Positions 14,101 through 22,489 of a stretch of 64,000 nt of DNA are shown piece by piece. The notes below the pieces were generated by a model that was not told where the DNA came from, searched no databases, and worked only from the letters and a program-made list of their open reading frames with translations. How positions within the stretch are numbered: the stretch's first letter is position 1; every line of letters begins with the position of its first letter. The stretch comes from Paragorgia papillata (taxonomy: Eukaryota > Cnidaria > Anthozoa > Scleralcyonacea > Coralliidae): assembly GCA_035771165.1 (NCBI GenBank), contig JAWNZC010000345.1, positions 895,001 through 959,000 on the forward strand. The letters run 5' to 3'. The position numbers and the translations under genes are program-made.

Positions 14101-17100
14101 TTTGAGAGTTCAAAAAACGTGCATAAATAATTTGGGAAAGAATAAAACTAAATGTTATGATGCATAGTTAAAAAGTCTGACAATCAAAAACTGTTACCAA
14201 ATAAATAGCAACAGTTGTTGCCAAAATGGCTGACGTTTCAAAATGGCTGCCAGTTACCCTTCAAACTAATTTAATTCGAAAAAAACTTTGGTGACCCCCA
14301 ATTTTTTTTTCATTAAAACTTTTCTTGAAGAATGAGTAATCAATAGGCTGATTTCAAAAAAATTCTGTAGAATGAATAATTTTTTCTCTCGGAAAAATCA
14401 TGTTGGTTAATTTTTAAAAAATTTGGTTCTACAGAATTTTTTAAAAATCGGCCTAGTGATTATTCATACTACAAGAAAAGTTTTAATGAAAAAAAAATTG
14501 GGGGTCACCAAAGTTTTTTTCGAATTAAATTGATTTGAAGGGTAATTGGCAGCCATTTTGAAACGTCATTGTTGCCATAGCAACAACTGTTGCTATTTAT
14601 TTGGTAACAGTTTTTTATTGTCAGACTGTTTAACTATGCATAACATTTAGTTTTATTCTTTTTCCAAATTGTTTATGCACGTGTTTTGAACTCTCAAACT
14701 TGTATTTTCCATTTTTCAAGAAACTATATGGAGCCACCTTAAGGCCTTTCTACACGGTACGATTGTCGTATACGATTTGTCATCGTGATGTATGTGATTC
14801 ACCGGCAATTGTGTAAACGACGTTTTTCGACATTCACCATTGAATCATGAACAAGAATTGTGTCACGTACACAAAATTACATACGCCAGAATTACAATCG
14901 TATACAACAATCGTATCGTGTAGATAGGCCTAGTTAAGGTTACGTTACACCATAGAAATTTAAAAATACAAAAAAATTTTTTTGCGTAATTAGCTGCCTT
15001 AAGCCAAATGCTGGAAGGTTTTGAAAAGTTTACTTCGTTTAAAGCAAAATTCATTAAGATATTTAGCGATGAAAATTGCAAGCAGCTCTGTTTTCCCGCG
15101 AAATTTAAATGTTCCAAGGCTTGTTTCTTCAGCTTTAAATTTCAGCTAAACTGCCGTATTCAAAGACTTTTGTTGAACACGGGTTTTGGCCGATTTTTTT
15201 CAAATTTTCACAATGTATCGGAGACAGTAAGAGCTTCAAAAGTGTGTGCGGTAGCTATACGATTTTTTTTCTCATTTCTGAGTAATCGACTACGATTCAT
15301 GGTATGCACGCAACTTAACTGAGGTTGCAAAATAATGCCTTATATCTCAAAAATAACAAAAAAAAAACATAGCTACCGCACACACTTTTGTAGAACAGCT
15401 AGTTGAGTTTCAATTAAAACTATTTTTACATGATTTGATTGAAACTGTAGTTCAACAAAAGTCGCGGCGCAAAGCGAATGCGTTTTCAGAATTTTGTCAA
15501 AACAAAACAAATTTAAATACTTTTCAAAATTGTAAATCAACTGTCCAATTCTACAATCATTTTGCTATAAACTGTAAAAATGTGAATTTGATTGCTTTTA
15601 AACTCAACGCGCAGTTGCATTTTTCGCAAAGCACTACTCCAAGGTGTTACGTAACCTTAAGTATTTAGTTCAGTCGTATTGTTATACAGTACCTGTTCTA
15701 GTTCGATGTGGTAAGGATAGAAAGGTCTCAGTGGTTCAAGTGGTAGTCGGAATGTAGTAATCAGTATTTTCGTTGGATGATCAACAACACAAAGGATCAA
15801 CTCTATAATAATTGAATACATAAATCAGGCAACAGCAACAGCAGTAACAACAACAACAACAGCAGCAACAGCAACAGCAACAACAGAAATAGCAACAGCA
15901 ACAACAGAAACAGCAACAACAGCAGCGGCAGCAACAATAGCAGCAACAGAAACAGCAACAACAGAAACAGCAACAACAGAAACAGCAACAACAAAAACAG
16001 CAACAACAAAAACAGCAACAGCAACAGAAGTAACAACAGCAGCAACAGCAGCAACAACAGCAGCAGCAACAGCAGCAGCAACAATAGCAGCAACAGAAAC
16101 AGCAACAACAGTAGCAACAGAAACAGCAACGGCAACAGAAACGGCAACAGCAGCAACACCAACAACACCACCAGCAACAACAACAAGAACAACAGCAGCG
16201 GCAACTGCAGCAAAACAGCAGCAACAGCAGCGCCGACAAGACAACAACCACGACGAGTACGACTACAACAACGAGTATGACGACGACAAAAACAACAGCG
16301 ACGATGACAACAGAATAAATGACCAATGCTTCCAACATTAGTACAGCAGCAAAAATTCACCTTGGTTTCGAAAGTCTTCCTTGGGTACCTTGACTACCAA
16401 AAGTTCTTCCCAAAGTGGAGAGTAGGTGGGATGAAGAGTGACGTGTGTGGCACATTGCGATAGCCGTGATGCCTTTTCGTCGCTTGTGGTTTTACTAAAA
16501 AGAAACAATGTCAAGAATAGTAATGTACTAGCTATTGTGGTTATATAGTCTTCTTGCCAGTAACGGCTTGCTTCATGTCTTATACAGTCAAACAGTTGAT
16601 GTCTTTAGCGCGCGACCTTACAATATTGACAGCAACATTGCAATGTTGACTAGCTAACGATACACGCGACTCCTTGGCAAATTGCTAAAAATTCGCATTT
16701 TAAATATCGAACTTCACATAATATGAAGTTTACTTAGAGTTAGTTGTTCTGACTTTCAATAGAACTTCATATTATGTGAAGTTCGATATTTAAAATGCGA
16801 ATTTTTAGGAACTTGCTAAGCGCAATGTTCCTATCAATATTGCAATGTTGCTATCAATATTGCAATGTTGCTATCAATATTGCAATGTTGCTATCAATAT
16901 TGCAATGTTGCTATCAATATTGCAATGTTCCTATCAATATTGCAATGTTGCTATCAATATTGCAATGTTGCTATCAATATTGCAATGTTGCTATCAATAT
17001 TGCAATGTTGCTATCAATATTGCAATGTTGCTATCAATATTGCAATGTTCCTATCAATATTGCAATGTTCCCATCAATATTGCAATGTTCCTATCAATAT

Positions 17101-19588
17101 TGCAATGTTCCTATCAATATTGCAATGTTCCTATCAATATTGCAATGTTCCTATCAATATTGCAATGTTGTTATCAATATTGCAATGTTGCTATCAATAT
17201 TGTAATGTTGCTATCAATATTGCAATGTTGCTATCAATATTGCAATGTTGCTATCAATATTGCAATGTTGCTATCAATATTGCAATGTTCCTATCAATAT
17301 TGCAATGTTCCCATCAATATTGCAATGTTCCTATCAATATTGCAATGTTCCTATCAATATTGCAATGTTCCTATCAATATTGCAATGTTCCTATCAATAT
17401 TGCAATGTTCCTATCAATATTGCAATGTTCCTATCAATATTGCAATGTTCCTATCAATATTGCAATGTTCCCATCAATATTGCAATGTTGTTATCAATAT
17501 TGCAATGTTGCTATCAATATTGTAATGTTGCTATCAATATTGCAATGTTCCTATCAATATTGTAATGTTCCTATCAATATTGTAATGTTCCTATCAATAT
17601 TGCAATGTTGCTATCAATATTGCAATGTTGTTATCAATATTGCAATGTTGCTATCAATATTGCAATGTTGCTATCAATATTGCAATGTTCCTATCAACAT
17701 TGCAATGTTCCTATCAATATTGCAATGTTGCTATCAATATTGTAATGTTGCTATCAATATTGCAATGTTCCTATCAATATTGCAATGTTCCTATCAATAT
17801 TGTAATGTTCCTATCAATATTGCAATGTTGCTATCAATATTGCAATGTTGTTATCAATATTGTAATGTTCCTATCAATATTGCAATGTTGCTATCAATAT
17901 TGCAATGTTGTTATCAATATTGCAATGTTGCTATCAATATTGCAATGTTGCTATCAATATTGCAATGTTCCTATCAACATTGCAATGTTCCTATCAATAT
18001 TGCAATGTTGCTATCAATATTGTAATGTTGCTATCAATATTGCAATGTTCCTATCAATATTGCAATGTTCCTATCAATATTGTAATGTTCCTATCAATAT
18101 TGCAATGTTGCTATCAATATTGCAATGTTGTTATCAATATTGCAATGTTGCTATCAATATTGCAATGTTGCTATCAATATTGCAATGTTCCTATCAATAT
18201 TGTAATGTTCCTATCAATATTGCAATGTTGCTATCAATATTGCAATGTTGTTATCAATATTGCAATGTTGCTATCAATATTGCAATGTTGCTATCAATAT
18301 TGCAATGTTCCTATCAATATTGCAATGTTGCTATCAATATTGCAATGTTGCTATCAATATTGCAATGTTGTTATCAATATTGCAATGTTGCTATCAATAT
18401 TGCAATGTTCCTATCAATATTGCAATGTTGCTATCAATATTGCAATGTTGCTATCAATATTGCAATGTTGTTATCAATATTGCAATGTTGCTATCAATAT
18501 TGCAATGTTGCTATCAATATTGCAATGTTCCTATCAATATTGCAATGTTCCTATCAATATTGCAATGTTCCTATCAATATTGTAATGTTCCTATCAATAT
18601 TGCAATGTTGCTATCAATATTGCAATGTTGTTATCAATATTGCAATGTTGCTATCAATATTGCAATGTTGCTATCAATATTGCAATGTTCCTATCAATAT
18701 TGCAATGTTGCTATCAATATTGCAATGTTGCTATCAATATTGCAATGTTGTTATCAATATTGCAATGTTGCTATCAATATTGCAATGTTCCTATCAATAT
18801 TGCAATGTTGCTATCAATATTGCAATGTTGCTATCAATATTGCAATGTTGTTATCAATATTGCAATGTTGCTATCAATATTGCAATGTTGCTATCAATAT
18901 TGCAATGTTCCTATCAATATTGCAATGTTCCTATCAATATTGCAATGTTCCTATCAATATTGCAAGGTCGCGCGGGAAAGAACATCCCGTTTGATTGTAA
19001 GCCTCCTTTCGCAGTGCTTGTTTTTTCGCTCTGAGTTCTTTTTAGTTATATGTAGATGCAAGTTGCGATCCTGTTTTAGCAATGATTGGAAAAGGCTTTA
19101 GACTTTTTCTAACAAAGAAGAAGGCGAACAAAAACGACCCTTTTATATACGTGTAATTTTACTCTGTCTAAAGGCTTTTTTCCAGTCAACGCAGAAACTG
19201 GCTGGCAGTCAGTTCAGTCACTAATTAATGAATTTAAGCCTGGTTTCCATATAGCCGTAAGAGCCGGCGGCATGGCTGTGGTAAGGGGCAATGGTCCAAT
19301 CGCATACAGCTTTTTATTGCTGGCTAATTCAACACTATCTATGATTGGACCATCGCTTCTTGCTGCAGCCATGCCGTCGACTCTTACGGCTATATGGAAA
19401 CCAGGCTTAAATATCAATTACCCAGTGACATAAGCCTGCGGTGGTCGTCCTTGCGAGTTGGATGGCAAATCACACGCACTGTGCACCTGAACTACAACTT
19501 CGTAGGTACCGACTTCATTTAAACGGCTACCACACAGATGGTGAGTTGGCGGACCTTGAGAAGTGCTTGATAATGGCGGGTCTTTGGC
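1..19588 (-). CDS. C2-domain plus coiled-coil protein, CCDC33-like candidate (12 exons, 3' end outside window)
   Basis: Exons found by splice sites and phase continuity (5' to 3'): 19588-19422, 16494-16361, 15802-15693, 13908-13810, 11821-11750, 11015-10917, 7330-7310, 5440-5387, 5273-5193, 4922-4808, 2210-2122, 93-1. The first four build a C2 domain: GTYEVVVQVHSACDLP, then GRPPQAYVTGK, HPTYSPLWEELLVVKVP, ELILCVVDHPTKILITTFRL and PFYPYHIELEQ. A linker follows (RPDPMLLPAYYNILPVIDMA), then a long Glu/Lys/Gln coiled coil (EIEKQRYAMKKMADDIIQLK and on). A single C2 followed by a C-terminal coiled coil suggests CCDC33, but I cannot confirm that by alignment. No ligand-coordinating Asp cluster is evident in the C2. 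Apart from the microexon choice, no frame breaks were met. Introns hold the largest tandem arrays of the window. Confidence 0.78.
240..815 (+). repeat. Two tandem copies of a hairpin-headed repeat
   Basis: Units at about 240-520 and 545-815 share the same order: a (TA)n end, the GGGCTTTATCGG hairpin, the TTCATTGGCGTAGTAATTTT block, and TTTTCCTCATGAATTATTAATG. A 23-base perfect inverted repeat spans 271-331 in the first copy. Confidence 0.85.
824..868. repeat. (AT)n microsatellite
   Basis: Alternating AT, with shorter runs at 1084-1108 and 1164-1189, all at boundaries of the hairpin repeat. Confidence 0.95.
1190..1690. repeat. Two diverged copies of the same repeat, head-on
   Basis: A forward copy (about 1190-1460) and a reverse copy (about 1462-1690) meet at their CTCATTAATAATTCATGAGG ends and form a long palindrome. 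Another diverged copy is at 21385-21640. Confidence 0.75.
1752..1781 (-). ncRNA. Degenerate hammerhead-like motif
   Basis: On the minus strand TTGATAAAAGGGCTTGCCCC is followed by GAAACGTTGA. The shape is that of Penelope-like element hammerheads, but the CTGANGA core is mutated, so it is probably inactive. Confidence 0.35.
1985..2012 (+). ncRNA. Hammerhead-like motif
   Basis: CTGACGA, a short GGGC/GTTC stem (two wobble pairs) and GAAACGTT, with one extra base between the core and stem II. Activity is doubtful. Confidence 0.4.
2122..2210 (-). CDS. C2/coiled-coil gene: coiled coil
   Basis: IIKGSLDEQSAINRELRLDV then QSLQNQLIK, phase 1 to 0, CTGCAG acceptor, GTAACA donor. It joins in phase to the exons on both sides. 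Confidence 0.75.
2285..2513. mobile_element. Foldback element built from iterated TTCAACATxxTTGAA
   Basis: Ends GGCCAAACGCTTxCAACATTTC in inverted orientation. The interior is about a dozen short palindromes of GTTCAAC/GTTGAAC type. A second copy at 33.7-34.55 kb is split by an insertion. Confidence 0.85.
2641..4560. repeat. Inverted arms flanking the zinc-finger exon
   Basis: Arms 2641-2814 and 4360-4560 share ACGTGTGAAGTTTGTATTTT, GGAGCGCCGCCATTAAA, TGACGTCATAGACTCAA, CAACCTCxTACCCAGGG and AAAAGACCCTGGTAGGAGC in mirror order. The right arm has about 28 extra bases. Confidence 0.85.
3805..4186 (-). CDS. CxxC zinc-finger (ZAD-like) first exon
   Basis: The ATG at 4186-4184 begins a Ser/Lys leader. 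Then NCCRLCRSVCDVQHSK, FLFKIKNKILSAAEDIY and SLPRLVCRACERRLYSF form two CxxC pairs about 50 residues apart, a layout like arthropod ZAD domains and like an uncharacterised family I associate with cnidarian genomes. A run of six T where five fit breaks the frame after HSK. A consensus donor AAAAAG|GTACGT ends the exon in phase 0. No downstream exon was found. It lies inside an intron of the C2/coiled-coil gene, between inverted arms at 2641-2814 and 4360-4560, so it may belong to a mobile element. Confidence 0.6.
4587..4679 (+). CDS. Possible small acidic ORF beside the right inverted arm
   Basis: Thirty codons, MKDVLENGVQVTAPEHENEG then PPQEPVEFDV and TGA. The acidic, non-random composition is the only support. 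It might be an exon of the element carrying the zinc-finger exon, read divergently. Confidence 0.2.
   Translation: MKDVLENGVQVTAPEHENEGPPQEPVEFDV
4808..4922 (-). CDS. C2/coiled-coil gene: coiled coil
   Basis: ATNSRLRLELDHRSEKHYSM then CVPSHFENTTHAELVQRI, phase 0 to 1, donor GTAAGC. Confidence 0.8.
5021..5164. repeat. (AATC)n microsatellite
   Basis: About 35 units with few interruptions, in the intron 30 bases from the exon at 5193. Confidence 0.97.
5193..5273 (-). CDS. C2/coiled-coil gene: coiled coil
   Basis: Eighty-one bases, phase 0: EIEKQRYAMKKMADDIIQLK then SEATRLQ, with heptad spacing of hydrophobics. Acceptor TTTTTTAG, donor GTATGA. Confidence 0.8.
5387..5440 (-). CDS. C2/coiled-coil gene: coiled-coil start
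   Basis: Fifty-four bases, phase 0: VNDGLNPSAYSVMERQTK. The donor is the weak GTCATT. Confidence 0.68.
5448..5852. mobile_element. Foldback element, TIR AGGCCTGCGxTAAACGTCGC
   Basis: Long inverted ends around many GAATTAAATTCG/CGACG palindromes. A second copy lies at 49146-49480. It starts eight bases from the exon end at 5440. Confidence 0.85.
5866..6340. mobile_element. TTAA-bounded foldback element (TTAAAGGGTATTGGC family)
   Basis: Nearly a full-length palindrome of 475 bases with TTAA at both ends. CTGACGTCAG occurs in both arms. Confidence 0.88.
6532..7289. mobile_element. Second TTAAAGGGTATTGGC element, interrupted
   Basis: Same family and arms as 5866-6340, split by the 271-base insertion at 6741-7011. 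Confidence 0.88.
6741..7011. mobile_element. 271-base insertion with 13-bp target duplication
   Basis: TATCTCTAAGTTT flanks it on both sides (6728-6740 and 7012-7024), and the intact copy of the host element has it once. The insert has TATAAA-like and AATAAA-like strings. No coding capacity. Confidence 0.85.
7310..7330 (-). CDS. C2/coiled-coil gene: 21-base microexon
   Basis: PSAEHPN, with acceptor ATCAAAG and a strong GTAAGT donor, keeps phase 0 on both sides. An alternative acceptor TTTAG at 7338-7339 would give 28 bases (SKPSAEHPN) and break the phase unless one base is wrong. Confidence 0.5.
8269..10753. mobile_element. Inner 2.5-kb element, TIR CAACCTCGTCCCCAGGGCCA
   Basis: About 38-base terminal inverted repeats, flanked by GCGGCCCCC on both sides (8260-8268 and 10754-10762), a 9-base target duplication. 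It contains an inverted TIR-like copy at 9785-9860, an inner GGGACGGGACGTTTGCC palindrome pair (about 8850-9558), and a 140-base direct duplication (9112-9252, 9316-9456). Confidence 0.75.
10025..10460 (+). pseudogene. Possible decayed CxxC zinc-finger ORF inside a G/C-rich element
   Basis: One frame gives GSCRLCALAAIQRSPWDGNS, the next RTKDLVNKVKKYFGCERK and FTCLAIEKQAFF. The two frames join if one G of a GGG run is dropped. CRLC at the start and a Cys plus basic segment about 50 residues on recall the zinc-finger exon at 3.8 kb, but the second CxxC is incomplete. Speculative. Confidence 0.25.
10917..11015 (-). CDS. C2/coiled-coil gene: linker exon
   Basis: Ninety-nine bases, phase 0: RPDPMLLPAYYNILPVIDMA then ATESTSILHNFPQ. 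Acceptor CTCTAG, donor GTATGA. Confidence 0.72.
11090..11623. repeat. Mixed ACAG/ACGG/ACAA tetranucleotide array
   Basis: Over 500 bases in blocks of pure ACAG, ACGG and ACAA that alternate several times. Intron of the C2/coiled-coil gene. Confidence 0.97.
11750..11821 (-). CDS. C2/coiled-coil gene: linker exon
   Basis: Seventy-two bases, phase 0: DSPLQNKAGEPDTMNIILRL then VTSK, donor GTAAGT. It lies about 130 bases from the end of the tetranucleotide array at 11.09-11.62 kb. Confidence 0.72.
12594..12811. repeat. (CTTC)n then (CTCC)n microsatellite
   Basis: About 220 bases of purely pyrimidine plus strand, with one interruption. Confidence 0.97.
12832..12873 (+). ncRNA. Hammerhead-like or Penelope-end remnant
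   Basis: CTGATGA, a perfect eight-pair stem TGTGCTGA/TCAGCACA, then GATCGAAGC. The second core box is altered. It directly follows the CTCC array. Confidence 0.3.
13055..13125 (-). repeat. Tail fragment of the 5S-derived SINE family
   Basis: TGTTGATTTTxxxGGAGxxxAACCGGAGAAC-type sequence shared in order with 39340-39450 and, in reverse, 57789-58000. Confidence 0.55.
13347..13784. mobile_element. Foldback element built from iterated AACAACTTGTTC (TIR CTACACGCGTAAAA)
   Basis: Terminal inverted CTACACGCGT; interior of GTTGTTCA/TGAACAAC palindromes. A second copy, inverted, lies at 46835-47289. Confidence 0.85.
13810..13908 (-). CDS. C2/coiled-coil gene: C2 C-terminal extension
   Basis: Ninety-nine bases in phase 0: VGNDTKAKLFITMMFKTDEL then TLPSLLSKFFGLE. 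Donor GTATGG. The acceptor GAAAG lacks a strong pyrimidine tract. Confidence 0.75.
13999..14060. mobile_element. Short palindromic element ending in TTAA
   Basis: AAGGCTGATTTTCAG against CTGGATATCAGCCTT, sharing the TTAA at 14057-14060 with the next element. Confidence 0.5.
14057..14742. mobile_element. TTAA-bounded foldback element (TTAAGGTGGCTCC family)
   Basis: 686 bases, arms complementary almost throughout. A second copy is at 49789-50480. Confidence 0.9.
14739..14937. mobile_element. TTAA-bounded foldback element (TTAAGGCCTTTCTACACG family)
   Basis: Palindrome with TACGATTGTCGTATACG arms. It shares its TTAA boundaries with the elements on both sides. Confidence 0.85.
14934..15660. mobile_element. 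TTAA-bounded foldback element (TTAAGGTTACGTTACACC family)
   Basis: TIRs GGTTACGTTACACC and GGTGTTACGTAACC at TTAA. A closely similar copy is at 21763-22489. The interior has GCTACCGCACACACTTTT in inverted pairs. It ends 33 bases from the exon at 15693. Confidence 0.88.
15693..15802 (-). CDS. C2/coiled-coil gene: C2 domain last strands
   Basis: Encodes ELILCVVDHPTKILITTFRL then PLEPLRPFYPYHIELEQ, phase 1 to 0. The V-x-D-x-x strand followed by a long return strand fits the second half of a C2 fold. Confidence 0.85.
15831..16250. repeat. CAA/CAG trinucleotide array
   Basis: About 400 bases of interrupted CAA, CAG and GAAA-containing units. It fills most of the 558-base intron between the exons at 15802 and 16361. 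Confidence 0.95.
16361..16494 (-). CDS. C2/coiled-coil gene: C2 domain middle
   Basis: Encodes KTTSDEKASRLSQCATHVTL then HPTYSPLWEELLVVKVPKED, phase 2 to 1. PLWEE is the typical C2 core strand (N-P-x-W-x-E). TTTTTAG acceptor, GTGAAT donor. Confidence 0.85.
16683..16808. repeat. Perfect-arm palindrome beside the satellite
   Basis: TAAAAATTCGCATTTTAAAT...ACTTCACATAATATGAAGTT and its mirror, arms about 48 bases, loop about 30. Confidence 0.92.
16826..18965 (+). repeat. 20-bp satellite array, about 107 units
   Basis: Unit CTATCAATATTGCAATGTTG with variants at a few fixed sites (G or C at the last base, CTA/TTA/CCA, GCA/GTA). Blocks of units are repeated: about 240 bases starting at 17625 recur at 17905 (280-base step), and 17041-17160 recurs at 17281-17400. 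Lies in the intron between exons at 16494 and 19422. Confidence 0.99.
19234..19410. mobile_element. TTAA-bounded foldback element (TTAAGCCTGGTTTCC family)
   Basis: 177 bases, TIR GCCTGGTTTCCATATAGCCG with TTAA at both ends. The right end is six bases from the splice donor hexamer of the C2 exon. Confidence 0.9.
19422..19588 (-). CDS. C2/coiled-coil gene: C2 domain first strands
   Basis: Encodes AKDPPLSSTSQGPP..., NEVGTYEVVVQVHSACDLPS and GRPPQAYVTG. The donor is GTAATT (phase 2, GG|T). The upstream boundary (acceptor ATTTAAAG) is uncertain because its phase does not match the exon ending at 24221. A palindromic element begins six bases past the donor hexamer. Confidence 0.72.
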
Positions 19589-19858
19589 CTTTAAATGAAG
19601 TAAAATAAACATTACTTTGTCTACCTAGGATTCAGTAAGGAACCTGTCATAAAGTATAGATGGGGGTGGGCCAGAGAAAAAAAAAGGGGGGGGGCATCAT
19701 TTTCATGCTTGAAAAAAGGGGTGGGCCAAAAAAAGATGTGCACTACTTTGGTGGTGGGTCAATTCTAAATATGCTTGAATTATTACACAATTTTTTTTCA
19801 TCTCACTTTTCAGTAACAGTTTCAGTTATGTGATTCTGACTTGTTGTCAACTTGCTTT

Positions 19859-20552
19859 AGGGACCGTTCATTATTTATCGGAGGGGGGGGGGGATGGGTG
19901 AGAAATTGCCAAACTTTCTTTTTTTTTCAGGTACCCCCCAAGCAAAGTTCAAAAATTTGGTAGCCCCCCTGTATTTATTTGACATAATTTCAGTGCCCCC
20001 CCCCCCCAAACCCTTCAAATCCTGACATTAATCTTAAAACTAACCCCACCCACCCTACCTATAAAACCTCAAAATTCAACCCCATTAACCCTAAACCTAA
20101 CCTTAACCCTAAATATAACCTAAATCAATTGTCACCTTAACCTTCTCCTTAATCTCAATCATAATTATTACCCTAACACCTTAAACCTCAACTTATTAAC
20201 CATTCTCCACTACTATTCACCAACACAATACACCAAGGATGGTAAGTCACAACCAGGATCTAAATACCTGAGCCTTATGGTTTACTTTTACTTTACATTT
20301 TACAAAACAACACAAAATAATTCCAATTAAAGGCTTTTCTGAATGATTTTTCCCAAGATACGAAATGTTTGTTTGTATAATAATGTTGATCATCAAAGAC
20401 TCTTATCCTTGTTTAACACAAAAACTTCATGCCCCCCTTAAGAACTTATAAACTATTTCAGGGGCCCCCCCAAAAGAAGTAGCAAAAATTTCAGGTCCCC
20501 CCATTTTCTCACCCATCCCCCCCCCCCCTCCGATAAATAATGAACGGTCCCT
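19859..20552. mobile_element. Nested element, TIR AGGGACCGTTCATTATTTATC
   Basis: Inverted ends run into G and C runs. The interior has CCCTAACCTTAACCCTAA-like strings, which resemble degenerate telomere repeats but are short and irregular. Confidence 0.8.
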
Positions 20553-20697
20553 TATATACATAAAAGAAAGTTAAAAAGATGATGTACATTTTTGACATAT
20601 GTCTGAAAATTTCCAAATGTAGTGTCTCAGCCCAGAAGTAACTTTGAAAATAAAATAGTGCGCATCCACGTAGTATTACTCAATATACTGTACATAT

Positions 20698-21272
20698 CAG
20701 GGGCGGCGTGGCCCACCGGGACACAGGGAGATTTCCCGGTGGGCCCCGATGATCTGTATACCTTGTGGGCCCCAACAATTTGTGACTGGTGGGCCCAAAT
20801 ATTTTGTAGACGGTTGGCCAATAATTTTTAACCACTGCAGCATAAAACTTGAAGTGCAGTTTAGATTATGGAATACTGCAGTTCTATAGCGTTTCGAGCT
20901 AAGGTATTTTATGAGAGAAACGTACAGTTCAATTCATTTCATAAAACCTTTAGTATTTCGAAATTTGTTTCCAATTCAACGTTGCCTATGCAGCACATTT
21001 ATTTTATAGTATTTTATGATATTAATCCGTGTATTGAAAATAACAAAAGTGCATGCAACTACTGTACGATAGATTATAAATATTATATCGTTTTTCTGTT
21101 TTTAAACTTTTAAAATGCATGTGGCTAAAAGGTGTTGTCAGAACGCTGGAAATTTCATTTCAGACACCCCAATGCCGGCAGTTCTATGATGTTCTATGAT
21201 GACCCCTGAAAGTGGGCCCTAGCCCTAGAATGTTATTTCCCGGCCCCTATTTCAGAGTCACGCCGCCACTGG
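20698..21272. mobile_element. Nested element, TIR GGCGGCGTGxC
   Basis: CAGGGGCGGCGTGGCCC at the left against GTCACGCCGCCACTGG at the right. Confidence 0.55.
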
Positions 21273-21762
21273 TACATATACAAATATAAAATGGATAAAA
21301 TGGCTTAAAATATGAAAGAAAAATCAAAACTAAAAACTTTACCCCAAATTCACATTATATTTAACAGAATACTACGGGTTGTTTCATATGTAATGTTAAA
21401 AACACGGGCAGCAGTGTTTTAGACTAGATTGAACACAGCTGAGTATTTTTAAATGGCTTTAAAAACGAGCTGTTTCATTAGTTTGTTGACATAGTTATCT
21501 TAAAAATTAACGTGTTTATTATGCTGTATAAAGGGAGAAATTGTGATCTTTATCACATATATTCACCGACGTGCTACTGATGTCCTTTGTTGTGTTTTCT
21601 TCATGAATTATAAATTATAAATGAGCATTATTAAATATTAATAATCTCTTCAAAGATCTGAAAGTAGCAGTCCCCCAATGGCGAATAGATCCGAAAGTAA
21701 ACGAGGCTGCTACTTTTGGGATTGTGGATTCCACGGTAGTACGGTATACTATGGTACTACAT

Positions 21763-22489
21763 TTACGGTTACGTTACACCATATATAGAAATTTAAAAAT
21801 ACCAAAAAAATTTTTTTTGCGTAATTAGCTGCCTTAAGCCAAATGCTGAAAGATTTTGAAAAGTTTATTTCGTTTAAAGCAAAATTCATTAAGATATTTA
21901 ACGATGAAAATTGCAAGCAGCTCTGTTTTCCCGCGAAATTTAAGTGTTCCAAGGCTTATTTCTTCAGCTTTAAATTTCAGCTAAACTGCCGTATTCAAAG
22001 ACTTTTGTTGAACACGGGTTTTGGCCGATTTTTTTCAAATTTTCACAATGTATCGGAGACAATAAGATCTTCAAAAGTGTGTGCGGTAGCTATATGATTT
22101 TTTTTTTCATTTCTGAGTAATCGACTACGATTCATGGTATGCACGCAACTTAACTGAGGTTGCAAAAGAATGCCTTATATCTCAAACCATAGCTACCGCA
22201 CACACTTTTTTAGAACAGCTAGTTGAGTTTCAATTAAAACTATTTTTACATGATTTGATTGAAACTGTAGCGAATTCGACAAAAGTCGCGGCGCAAAGCG
22301 AATGCGTTTTCAGAATTTTGTCAAAACAAAACAAGTTTAAATACTTTTCAAAATTGTAAATCAACTGTCCAATTCTACAATCATTTTGTATATATATAAA
22401 CTGTAAAAATTTGAATTTGATTGCTTTTAAACTCAACGCGCAGTTGCATTTTTCGCAAAGCACTACTCCAAGGTGTTACGTAACCTTAA
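21763..22489. mobile_element. Second TTAAGGTTACGTTACACC element
   Basis: Close copy of 14934-15660. The left TTAA is degenerate and the right one is intact. Confidence 0.85.

Larger units (their letters stand above)
16598..18988. mobile_element. Foldback element whose one arm became a satellite
   Basis: The left end has GCGCGACCTTACAATATTGA (16608-16627 area) and the right end is its inverted match GCGCGACCTTGCAATATTGA. The left arm holds one 20-base unit in opposite orientation to the right array. Confidence 0.7.

Noticed and set aside
15781..16360. Minus-strand ORFs of 140-185 codons rich in Cys, Leu or Val
   Set aside because: Three frames of the CAA/CAG array; real exons of the C2 gene flank it on both sides.
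16826..18965. CRISPR-like regular repeat array
   Set aside because: There are no spacers; the 20-base units are directly contiguous and the DNA is animal nuclear DNA.
16865..19034. Overlapping ORFs of up to 469 codons across the 20-bp array
   Set aside because: They result from a stop-free 20-base unit read in three frames; no start context, domain or host-gene splice supports them, and the gene here is on the other strand.
20020..20180. Interstitial telomere repeat (CCCTAACC-like)
   Set aside because: Only scattered, irregular CTAACC strings; no TTAGGG tandem array.
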